Source: Gammaproteobacteria bacterium (GTDB lineage Bacteria > Pseudomonadota > Gammaproteobacteria > Chromatiales > Chromatiaceae). Taken from it: DNA of 5,862 bases. Made by a program: the position numbers and the translations under genes. A model generated the notes under the pieces. The model saw only the letters and a list, made by a program, of their open reading frames with translations, made no database searches and had not been told where the DNA came from. Of the stretch, positions 1 to 5,429 are shown in pieces (positions within the stretch are counted from its first letter, which is position 1; each line of letters opens with the position of its first letter). The stretch covers positions 1 through 5,862 of the forward strand of contig JAJRUY010000211.1 in the NCBI GenBank assembly GCA_024277555.1. Direction: 5' to 3'.

Positions 1-2248
1 CAGTTGGGGCGGAATCGACCTGACCCTGCTCCCGGGCCAGCGCATATCCGGCACCGTGACCTTGCCCCAGGGAGAAACCGCGCCCCCGGAAGGGATGGAT
101 ATCGGCATATACGCCACAAACCAGGAGGGCCGGTATGCGGGCCTATCCTACGCACGAATTCCCGGGGGAGATTCTTCTGCAACATATATACTCTCGGCAA
201 ACGCTGGTGCAGGAACAAACCTGAAAGTCTTCTATATTTATTCCAGCAATTTTCCGTATCTGCGCAAGGGCTTCTATAGTGATGCAGGCACAGTCTGGGA
301 CGAGAACAGCGCATCCGTCCTTCCCGGTGGAAGCGACCTGACAGGCATAGACCTGACCTTGTTGACCGGCAGCAGGATTTCCGGCCAGGTTTCCTTGCCT
401 GCCGGAGAGCTGGCGCCTGCAGGAGGGCTTTATATCTACCTTCATTTTACCAACGGGGACAGGCATCCGTCGTACTCCAGGAATGCCTATATTCCGGCAG
501 GCGAGGCTTCTGCACCCTATGGCATTTCCCTGCTACCAAATGCAATTGCCAACTGGGAAATATCCTACACCCTTTCTGATGGTGGCATGTATTTGCCACA
601 AGGCTACTATTCGGCATCAGGAACGACATGGAAAGCCGCTGAGGCCACGCTGCTGCCCGGAGACTCCTCACACCCGGACAGCAATCTGACCTTGCTCACC
701 GGCAACCGTATTTCCGGCCGATTGTCACTGCCTGCAGGCGATGTGGTGCCCGCAAGAAGCATGCGCCTGAGAATGGCGGTGGAAAATGAAAACGGAACCG
801 AGGAAAACTGGCAGGACATCATAATCAAGCGGGGACGCAGTTCGGCAGAGTATATGCTGGCCGTGGTTCCGGATGATACAAGGAGCTGGATCGTATCCTA
901 TTCCTACCCTTGGCAAAACACACCCTATTCTCAATCCGGCTTCTACAACAGTACTGCCACCACCTGGAAAAAATCCGCAGCGACGGCTCTGGCAGGAGGA
1001 GCAGATCATTCGGGCATCGATCTGGTCGTATTGGCGAACCGCAGAATCAGCGGCCGGATATCCTTGCCCCCGGGAGATATTGCACCCGCCAATGGCGTTG
1101 CCGTCACCATTTCCGCTTTGCGGCAACAAAACTACAGCACAGAACAGCAAACCAGCATCAAGATAGAAGAAGGAAATTCCGGGGCATCCTACACCTTGTG
1201 GCTACCCCCCGATGAGGAAACCCAATGGGTGTTGCAGTATTCCTATCATGGATCTATACCTTACATGAACAAGTCTTATTATGCCGCCACCGGGACGACC
1301 TGGGACAAAACCGCAGCAACATTGCTTGACGGCGGGCATGATCACTCCGGAATCAATATGGAGCTGCTGAGAAAGTTGCATTTCAGCGGCACAGTATCAC
1401 TTCCCGCAGGTGAGACTGCTCCCCCCGGGGGAATTGGCTTTTCCGTCAATTTTGACACCCAATCAACATGGGTGGAAATCGGGGAAGGGAATTTTACTGC
1501 ACCCTACGAGTTATGGGTGCCCATTGATCCAGACCAGACATCACCCCTAAGCTACTGGTTGCCCGAAGCTGGAGCCTACTTAAGCGATGGTTATTACACC
1601 AGTACAGGAACCACCTGGGACTACTTCCAGGGGGATCAGCTTCGAGCCGATTCGGATCACCAGGGAATTGATCTGGAGCTATTGGCCGGCGACCGGATCA
1701 GTGGCACCCTGTCCTTGCCGGGAGACCAGGTGGCGCCAGCCGGGGGGGTCAGCCTGATAATACAAAGCCAAGACATCCATTCCATACAAGGAGAGTATGC
1801 CTATGTATCCATTGCAGAAGGTGAATCTGCCGTAGATTATGCCTTGGCACAGATCCCGAACCCGGAAGCACAGCGGGAAGTCTCCTACATCTACCTGGGG
1901 TCTGAACCCTATATTCACGAAGGGTTTTATGCCTTCCATGGTACTTCTTGGGACAGCAACAAGGCATCCTTGCTCAACGGGGGCAGAACACATGACAGGA
2001 TCAATCTGCAATTGCTCAAGGATATTCCCGACAGCTGTCCCCTTGCCGATGAAAGCATTCCCGGACCACTACTGTATGCAGGGGACTTCCACTGCTCGGC
2101 TGAATCCTCGATTACCGCCGGATCATCCCAGAAAGTTATCGTAGGCAAGGGCGCTTATGTTCTTTATTCCGCACCACAGATAGAACTCAAACCCGGGTTT
2201 TCTGTACATGGGGGTGTTTTCAGGGCGGGAAACAACCTGTTTCCCTGA
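1..2248 (+). CDS. Repetitive, probably secreted or surface protein (3' part, 5'-truncated by window edge)
   Basis: The reading frame is open from base 2, giving 748 visible codons to the TGA at 2246-2248. A GTG at 56 is internal, because the in-frame residues before it (GIDLTLL...RISG) already match the repeat. Six tandem units begin near 41, 374, 707, 1043, 1379 and 1694. Each starts with [R/H][I/F]SGxxSLP-like residues followed by GDxxAPxGG-like residues, has a central hydrophobic/aromatic stretch, then a G[F/Y]Yxxx[G/A]TxW motif, and ends in a [G/S/R][I/N][D/N]LxLL-type motif. From about 2021 a different C-terminal domain follows, with an IELKPGFSVHGGVFRAG-like ending. This resembles the C-terminal '3-coathanger stack' (GCX-COOH-like) domains I recall from secreted bacterial proteins. 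The only two cysteines (codons 2036-2038 and 2093-2095) lie in this tail and could form a disulfide, which fits export. The beta-rich, Tyr/Gly/Ser/Thr-rich composition suggests an extracellular repeat protein or adhesin-like filament. The signal peptide and any N-terminal domain are outside the window. Exact function is unknown. Confidence 0.9.
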   Translation, partial: SWGGIDLTLLPGQRISGTVTLPQGETAPPEGMDIGIYATNQEGRYAGLSYARIPGGDSSATYILSANAGAGTNLKVFYIYSSNFPYLRKGFYSDAGTVWDENSASVLPGGSDLTGIDLTLLTGSRISGQVSLPAGELAPAGGLYIYLHFTNGDRHPSYSRNAYIPAGEASAPYGISLLPNAIANWEISYTLSDGGMYLPQGYYSASGTTWKAAEATLLPGDSSHPDSNLTLLTGNRISGRLSLPAGDVVPARSMRLRMAVENENGTEENWQDIIIKRGRSSAEYMLAVVPDDTRSWIVSYSYPWQNTPYSQSGFYNSTATTWKKSAATALAGGADHSGIDLVVLANRRISGRISLPPGDIAPANGVAVTISALRQQNYSTEQQTSIKIEEGNSGASYTLWLPPDEETQWVLQYSYHGSIPYMNKSYYAATGTTWDKTAATLLDGGHDHSGINMELLRKLHFSGTVSLPAGETAPPGGIGFSVNFDTQSTWVEIGEGNFTAPYELWVPIDPDQTSPLSYWLPEAGAYLSDGYYTSTGTTWDYFQGDQLRADSDHQGIDLELLAGDRISGTLSLPGDQVAPAGGVSLIIQSQDIHSIQGEYAYVSIAEGESAVDYALAQIPNPEAQREVSYIYLGSEPYIHEGFYAFHGTSWDSNKASLLNGGRTHDRINLQLLKDIPDSCPLADESIPGPLLYAGDFHCSAESSITAGSSQKVIVGKGAYVLYSAPQIELKPGFSVHGGVFRAGNNLFP
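41..2020 (+). repeat. Six in-frame tandem repeats of about 105-112 codons
   Basis: Aligning on the RISG/HFSG residues gives unit starts at 41, 374, 707, 1043, 1379 and 1694, so unit lengths are 333, 333, 336, 336, 315 and about 327 bp. The units are clearly homologous at protein level: SLPxG near the start, GYY...GTTW about 80 residues in, and GIDL.LL at the end. They are well diverged at DNA level, so this is an old domain duplication, not a recent array. The fifth unit is about 6 residues shorter, between its SLP motif and the next unit, and starts HFSG instead of RISG. The array continues to the left of the window, since the end of a preceding unit (GGIDLTLLPG) is visible at bases 8-37. 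Confidence 0.92.
2227..2245. terminator. Perfect 8-bp hairpin between convergent genes; possible bidirectional terminator
   Basis: GGGAAACA (2227-2234) and TGTTTCCC (2238-2245) form a perfect inverted repeat with a 3-base loop. It covers the last codons of the repeat-protein gene and lies 17 bases past the HIT stop codon on the opposite strand. Its position between two convergent transcripts suits a shared terminator. Neither strand has a clear T-tract after it, so the call as an intrinsic terminator is uncertain; it could equally be an RNA 3'-end stabiliser. Confidence 0.4.
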
Positions 2249-2261
2249 CCCCATCTGGTTG

Positions 2262-2606
2262 TTAACCCGGCGGCCAGCCCATGGGACGCCCGCCCAACAC
2301 ATGCATATGGATGTGGAACACGGTTTGCCCTGCGCCGGCATTGCAGTTGATTACCGTGCGATAACCCTCCTGTGCGATGCCTTCCTGTTCTGCTACGGCC
2401 TTGGCCGCCAGAGCCATCTTGCCCACGAGTTCCGCATCTTCAGGTTGCAGATCGTTAAGGGTGGAAACATGCCGCCTGGGAATCACCAGTACATGCGTAG
2501 GCGCCTGGGGATTGAGATCCCTAAACACCAGCACGTCCTCATTTTCATAGATAATATCTGCAGGGATATCTCCGGCAGCGATTTTGCAAAATATACAGCC
2601 TGTCAT
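2262..2606 (-). CDS. hinT: HIT-family purine nucleoside phosphoramidase / nucleotide hydrolase (HinT-like)
   Basis: A complete 114-residue protein, the usual size for the HINT branch of the histidine triad superfamily. The N-terminus CIFCKIAAGDIPA has the Cys4-x2-Cys7 pair found in zinc-binding HINT proteins. The conserved fold segment THVLVIPRRHV lies at about residues 37-47, and the catalytic triad FHIHMHVLGG at 97-106 puts the histidines at 98, 100 and 102. The protein ends in the family-typical GRPMGWPPG. Known members hydrolyse AMP-lysine or adenosine 5'-phosphoramidates as cytoplasmic homodimers; the physiological substrate is unclear. The ATG (2606-2604) is preceded by GAGGA (2618-2614) with a 7-nt spacer, and that site overlaps the recR stop codon. 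This gene is therefore the last cistron of the recR operon and likely translationally coupled to it. The symbol is by family; the locus could be named differently in the host. Confidence 0.95.
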   Translation of the reverse strand: MTGCIFCKIAAGDIPADIIYENEDVLVFRDLNPQAPTHVLVIPRRHVSTLNDLQPEDAELVGKMALAAKAVAEQEGIAQEGYRTVINCNAGAGQTVFHIHMHVLGGRPMGWPPG

Positions 2607-2613
2607 GTCTTTG

Positions 2614-2618
2614 TCCTC
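2614..2618 (-). promoter_or_regulatory. Ribosome-binding site of the HIT gene, overlapping the recR stop codon
   Basis: On the minus strand the recR stop and the SD share bases (TGAGGA), followed by CAAAGAC and the ATG. Ribosomes finishing recR would sit on the HIT initiation site, which suggests coupled translation. Confidence 0.75.
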
Positions 2619-3219
2619 AGAACCCTACTTTGCGACGTCCGGCAAAGGCATGCGCCAGGGTGCCGCCGTCCACATATTCCAGCTCCCCGCCAAGGGGTAC
2701 GCCGTGGGCGATGCGGGTTGCCTGAATACCCTTATCCGCCGCCATATCACTAATATACTGCGCTGTAGCCTCACCTTCCACGGTAGGGTTGGTCGCCAGA
2801 ATCAGTTCTTCCACCCGCTCTTCTGACAATATGCCCGCCAGATGATCCAGGCCGATTTCCCTGGGGCCGATTCCGTCCAGGGGGGAGAGCCTGCCTCCCA
2901 GTACGAAATAACGCCCGCTATAACCAGTTGCCTGTTCGATAGCCAGCACATCTGCCGGTGTTTCCACTACACAAAGCTGGACATCGTTACGCTGCTCGTT
3001 GACACACAACCCGCACAGATCGTTTTCGCTAAGGGTGCGGCAGCGCTGGCAATGGCCAATATTGTCTACTGCCTGCACCAACAACCGGGAAAGCCGGCGA
3101 CCACCATCGCGGTCACGCTCAAGAATATGGAAGGCCATGCGCTGGGCGGTTTTCGGCCCTACGCCAGGCAGGCAGCAGAAGCTGTCCATGAGTTGCTGCA
3201 GCAGTGAGTCGCCTGTCAT
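2617..3219 (-). CDS. recR: Recombination mediator protein RecR
   Basis: A complete 200-residue protein, the typical length for RecR. It has a helix-hairpin-helix LPGVGPKTAQRMA at residues 17-29 for DNA binding. A four-cysteine zinc element C57-x2-C60-x8-C69-x2-C72 follows. A TOPRIM domain spans about 80-175, with the acidic VVETPAD near 84-90 and the NPTVEGEATA segment at 144-153. The family-typical HGVPLGGELEYVDGGTLAHA lies near the C-terminus. With RecO (and RecF) it forms a clamp-like complex that loads RecA onto SSB-coated single-stranded DNA during gap repair in the cytoplasm. The ATG is one base from the ybaB stop (TGA-G-ATG) and I see no strong Shine-Dalgarno. Translation therefore probably depends on ribosomes terminating at ybaB. 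Confidence 0.97.
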   Translation of the reverse strand: MTGDSLLQQLMDSFCCLPGVGPKTAQRMAFHILERDRDGGRRLSRLLVQAVDNIGHCQRCRTLSENDLCGLCVNEQRNDVQLCVVETPADVLAIEQATGYSGRYFVLGGRLSPLDGIGPREIGLDHLAGILSEERVEELILATNPTVEGEATAQYISDMAADKGIQATRIAHGVPLGGELEYVDGGTLAHAFAGRRKVGF

Positions 3220-3220
3220 C

Positions 3221-3544
3221 TCAGAATGGCAGTTTCATACCCGGAGGCAGAGACAGACCGGAGGTCAGGCCGCTCATTTGATCCTTGGTTTTTTCCTCAA
3301 TACGATGTACGACATCATTACAGGCCGCCGCTACCAGGTCTTCCAGCATTTCCTTGTCGTCGCCCATCAGAGAATCATCAATTTCCACTCGGCGTACTTC
3401 ATGGCGGCCATTCATGGTGATCTTGACCAAACCTCCGCCAGATTCTCCAATGATTTCCGTTTTTGCCAGTTCTTCCTGGGCTTTTTGCATGTCAGCCTGT
3501 ATTTTTTGGGCCTGTTTCATCAGGTTACCTAAACCACCTTTCAT
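3221..3544 (-). CDS. ybaB: YbaB/EbfC family nucleoid-associated protein
   Basis: A complete 107-residue protein of usual family length. It starts MKGGLGNLMKQAQKIQADMQKAQEEL, the amphipathic, Lys/Gln-rich N-terminal helix of this family. A central beta-sheet follows (GGGLVKITMNGRHEVRRVEID, residues about 36-56), then a C-terminal helical region (MLEDLVAAACNDVVHRIEEKTKDQM) and a flexible GLSLPPGMKLPF tail. Family members are small dimeric proteins that bind DNA and are associated with the nucleoid; they are found between dnaX and recR in very many bacteria, as here. The ATG has a good ribosome-binding site (AGGTGA, 3554-3549). It lies 43 bases after the dnaX stop and 1 base before recR. Confidence 0.96.
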   Translation of the reverse strand: MKGGLGNLMKQAQKIQADMQKAQEELAKTEIIGESGGGLVKITMNGRHEVRRVEIDDSLMGDDKEMLEDLVAAACNDVVHRIEEKTKDQMSGLTSGLSLPPGMKLPF

Positions 3545-3548
3545 AACA

Positions 3549-3554
3549 TCACCT
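3549..3554 (-). promoter_or_regulatory. Ribosome-binding site of ybaB
   Basis: AGGTGA on the minus strand, 4 nt before the ATG (7 nt counted from AGG). It fixes the ybaB start at 3544 and is the clearest SD within the dnaX-ybaB-recR block, where dnaX and recR lack strong ones. Confidence 0.6.
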
Positions 3555-3572
3555 AAATGTAGTCGCTATTGA

Positions 3573-3592
3573 CCCGAATCTGTGGATTCAGG
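3573..3592 (-). other. Stem-loop spanning the dnaX stop codon
   Basis: On the transcribed strand, CCTGAATC and GATTCGGG pair over 8 positions (one G-U) around a CACA loop. The dnaX TGA (3590-3588) lies in the 5' arm. No T-run follows, so it is not an obvious intrinsic terminator and read-through to ybaB is expected. It may stabilise a processed mRNA end or influence coupling. It closely resembles the palindrome upstream of ffs. Confidence 0.5.
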
Positions 3593-5216
3593 TGTTGAGT
3601 TTGATGCTGTCTACCAGCAACTCGCCATCAAAATTCTCTTCCAGAACCTTCACCACCGGGTCATTCTGCATGGCGTGTACTGCCGCAGCCTGTTTTTCTC
3701 GACATTGGCGTTCAGTAATCTGGGCTGGTGTTTCTTCAGCAACTTCCGCCACTTCGATTTCCATCCGGATATTCTGCCCCAGATACTTTTCCAGCGCCTC
3801 CTGCAACTTCTGCCGGGGCATGGAGCCAGCCAATGCGCCACCCGTGGGATTGAGGGCAAGCAGCAACTGGCCATCCTGCCATGACTTTACTGTACAGTGT
3901 GCCGCCAATTGGGAGGAAATCCCTCCCAGTTTCAGTGCTGGCAGCAAACGGTGCCAGTCATTCGGATCAATATTTCCCTGTGGTACAGGTGTCGATTCCC
4001 GCACTTCCGTCAGCGGTTTTTTCTGTTCGGCCAACACCTCATTTCCGGCTGAAGCCGACCTGCCCCGCCCCGCAGACGAAAGCGGCACTGGTGGTGGCTG
4101 GGTGGGTGCCCGACCTGTACCAGCTTCCGGCGCTACCGGACGAAAGGTCAACATTCGCAGCAGGATCATCTCAAAACCGCTGCGCGGGTCAGGCGCAAGA
4201 TGCAAATCCCTCTGGCCGCGCAAAGCAATTTCATAAAAAAGCTGTACATCTTCCCCATGCAACAGCCCTGCCAGTTCCTGCAGTGCCTGCACATCTCCCC
4301 AGCTGGCATCTACAGCTTCCGGGGAAGCCTGGTACAGGGCAATACGGTGCAGCAGCAACAGCAAATCCTTGAGCAGGGCGGAAAAATCCGGTGATTGCTG
4401 AGCCGCCAGGGAGATTTGTTCCAGCACCCCGGAGGCATCATTGTCGATAACTGCCCGCAACAATTGTGGCAACTGATCCTGCGCGACCACACCCAGCATG
4501 GTTTTCACATCTTCTTCCCTGACCTGCCCGCCACCAAAGGCAATGGCCTGATCCAGAATGCTCAACCCGTCACGCATACTCCCATCCGCCACCCTGGCCA
4601 GTACATCCAGCGCAGGTGCTTCCCATTCCACTTTTTCCGCCTGCAAGATATGTTCAAACTGCCCGCGGATCTGCTCCAGGGGCATGCGCTTCAAATTCAT
4701 CTGCAGACAGCGGGAGAGAACGGTGACCGGCACTTTCTGCGGATCTGTAGTCGCCAACAAAAACTTGACGTGGGGCGGAGGTTCTTCCAGAGTTTTCAGC
4801 AGGGCATTGAAGCTGGAATTGGAGAACATGTGTACCTCATCGATAAGATACACCTTGTAGCGCCCACGAATGGGCGCAAAGGGAACATTCTCCAGCAGTT
4901 CCAGGGTTTGATCCACCTTGGTGCGGGAGGCGGCATCCACTTCCAGCAGATCAGCGAAGCGGCCATCATCAACTTCCCGGCAAATGCTGCATTCCCCACA
5001 GGGCGTGGAGCTGACGCCTTTTTCACAATTCAGGGATTTTGCCAGAATGCGCGCCAGAGTGGTTTTTCCGACTCCGCGGGTTCCGGTAAACAGGTAGGCA
5101 TGGTGCAGGCGATCATTGTCCAGCGCATTGCTCAGTGCGCGCACAACATGTTCCTGCCCGACCAGCTCTTCAAAGGTTCGGGGCCGCCATTTGCGCGCTA
5201 ATACCTGATAGGACAT
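3588..5216 (-). CDS. dnaX: DNA polymerase III subunit tau/gamma
   Basis: A 542-residue clamp-loader ATPase, read from the ATG at 5216-5214 giving MSYQVLARKWRPR, the conserved DnaX start. An in-frame GTG at 5267 adds 17 residues but lies inside the SRP RNA and is rejected. Visible motifs: Walker A GTRGVGKT (45-52); zinc cysteines 64, 73, 76 and 79, the same spacing as E. coli; Walker B LIDEVH (124-129); sensor 1 LLATTDPQ (153-160); the SRC arginine-finger motif (168-170); sensor 2 GSMRDGLS (212-219). A Pro/Gly/Ser-rich linker lies at about 360-415, followed by the tau-specific C-terminal domain that in E. coli contacts the polymerase alpha subunit and helicase. The full-length tau is shorter than the 643 residues of E. 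coli. An A6 tract at codons 399-400 could yield a short gamma form. No Shine-Dalgarno is evident before the ATG. It is the first protein gene of the dnaX-ybaB-recR-HIT block. Confidence 0.97.
   Translation of the reverse strand: MSYQVLARKWRPRTFEELVGQEHVVRALSNALDNDRLHHAYLFTGTRGVGKTTLARILAKSLNCEKGVSSTPCGECSICREVDDGRFADLLEVDAASRTKVDQTLELLENVPFAPIRGRYKVYLIDEVHMFSNSSFNALLKTLEEPPPHVKFLLATTDPQKVPVTVLSRCLQMNLKRMPLEQIRGQFEHILQAEKVEWEAPALDVLARVADGSMRDGLSILDQAIAFGGGQVREEDVKTMLGVVAQDQLPQLLRAVIDNDASGVLEQISLAAQQSPDFSALLKDLLLLLHRIALYQASPEAVDASWGDVQALQELAGLLHGEDVQLFYEIALRGQRDLHLAPDPRSGFEMILLRMLTFRPVAPEAGTGRAPTQPPPVPLSSAGRGRSASAGNEVLAEQKKPLTEVRESTPVPQGNIDPNDWHRLLPALKLGGISSQLAAHCTVKSWQDGQLLLALNPTGGALAGSMPRQKLQEALEKYLGQNIRMEIEVAEVAEETPAQITERQCREKQAAAVHAMQNDPVVKVLEENFDGELLVDSIKLNT
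3967..4040 (-). promoter_or_regulatory. Possible programmed frameshift or slippage site in dnaX
   Basis: On the coding strand there is SD-like GAGGTG (4040-4035), then 12 nt, then six A's (4022-4017, codons AAA AAA for Lys399-Lys400), then CCGC...GCGG, which can form a weak 4-bp stem (4016-3999). A -1 shift or one extra A meets TGA at 3969-3967 after 16 codons; a +1 shift meets TGA after two codons. Either gives a gamma-like product of about 400-416 residues, like the E. coli dnaX arrangement. However, the run is in register CAG AAA AAA, so the heptamer is G AAA AAA and not the canonical A AAA AAG. It is therefore suggestive only. Confidence 0.35.
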
Positions 5217-5228
5217 AAGAAGATTTAC

Positions 5229-5249
5229 AAAAAACTGGTGGCAACCGCA
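5229..5249 (-). terminator. Possible intrinsic terminator of the SRP RNA (terminal helix plus T6)
   Basis: The 3' strand of the SRP RNA closing helix (5249-5239) is followed by CCAG and then six T's (5234-5229) on the minus strand. Helix plus U-run fits Rho-independent termination or a processing end. The dnaX ATG is 12 nt further on, so dnaX expression would need read-through or a promoter inside or just after ffs. Confidence 0.4.
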
Positions 5250-5350
5250 CCAGCCACACCCCGGCACACACTGTCACTGCTGCGGCTGCTCCCTTCCGGG
5301 CCTGACCGGGTTCACAGCTGAGTGTTGCGAGGGGACCGATACGGTCGCCA
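5239..5350 (-). ncRNA. ffs: Signal recognition particle RNA, small bacterial type (4.5S)
   Basis: The minus strand carries the SRP RNA core GGTCAGG-CCCGGAAGGG-AGCAGCC, the domain IV hairpin with a GGAA tetraloop (loop at 5297-5294) and the CAGG/AGCA internal loop that binds Ffh. Relative to E. coli (UCCGGAAGGA), the stem pair U-A is replaced by C-G, a compensatory change. Flanking parts also match 4.5S RNA: CTCGCAACACTCAGC on the 5' side and GTGTGCCGGGGTGTGGCTGG on the 3' side. The ends TGGCGACCGTA (5350-5340) and TGCGGTTGCCA (5249-5239) pair over 11 positions to close the rod. The RNA forms the cytoplasmic particle with Ffh that targets nascent membrane proteins to FtsY and SecYEG. Ends are judged from pairing and may be off by a few bases. 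A GATAAA at 5362-5357 is a possible -10 element; no good -35 was found. Confidence 0.95.
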
Positions 5351-5361
5351 TAAATGTTTAT

Positions 5362-5381
5362 CCTGAATCTACAGAATCAGG
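5362..5381. other. Imperfect palindrome upstream of ffs
   Basis: CCTGAATC (5362-5369) and GAATCAGG (5374-5381) form an inverted repeat with 7 of 8 positions paired and a 4-base spacer. It sits 12 bp before the inferred SRP RNA 5' end, in the place expected for promoter -10 to -35 DNA, so it could be a regulator site. It could also belong to the read-through 3' end of the cyclase transcript. It matches the stem-loop at the dnaX stop in 17 of 20 bases when that one is read on the minus strand. Confidence 0.35.
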
Positions 5382-5429
5382 TTATTTCCCGAAATACGCA
5401 TCCCGGGCGAGTTGTGGATTATGACCGAT

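Noticed and set aside
56..58. GTG at 56 as the true start of the repeat protein
   Set aside because: In-frame sequence before it continues the repeat pattern to the window edge and there is no ribosome-binding site.
41..2020. Tandem periodicity as a possible CRISPR array
   Set aside because: The period is about 330 bp, in frame, coding throughout and diverged at DNA level; these are protein domains, not short identical repeats with spacers.
2208..2753. 181-codon + strand frame over the HIT and recR genes
   Set aside because: It overlaps two well-identified minus-strand genes and shows no conserved motif.
3592..4236. 214-codon open frame on the + strand opposite the dnaX 3' part
   Set aside because: A low-complexity Ser/Pro/Cys composition antisense to real coding sequence; no family resemblance.
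4395..5201. 268-codon open frame on the + strand opposite dnaX
   Set aside because: It is antisense to the strongly conserved ATPase core and its translation has no recognisable domain; a shadow frame.
5217..5267. Upstream in-frame GTG start for dnaX adding 17 residues
   Set aside because: The extension is encoded within the SRP RNA and its terminator, and the conserved family start MSYQVLARKWRPR begins at 5216.
5351..5429. A clear sigma70 promoter for ffs or a terminator for the cyclase gene
   Set aside because: GATAAA at 5362-5357 is a passable -10, but no -35 at 16-18 bp fits well. Hairpins such as ATTT-CGGG-AAAT are short with no T-run.
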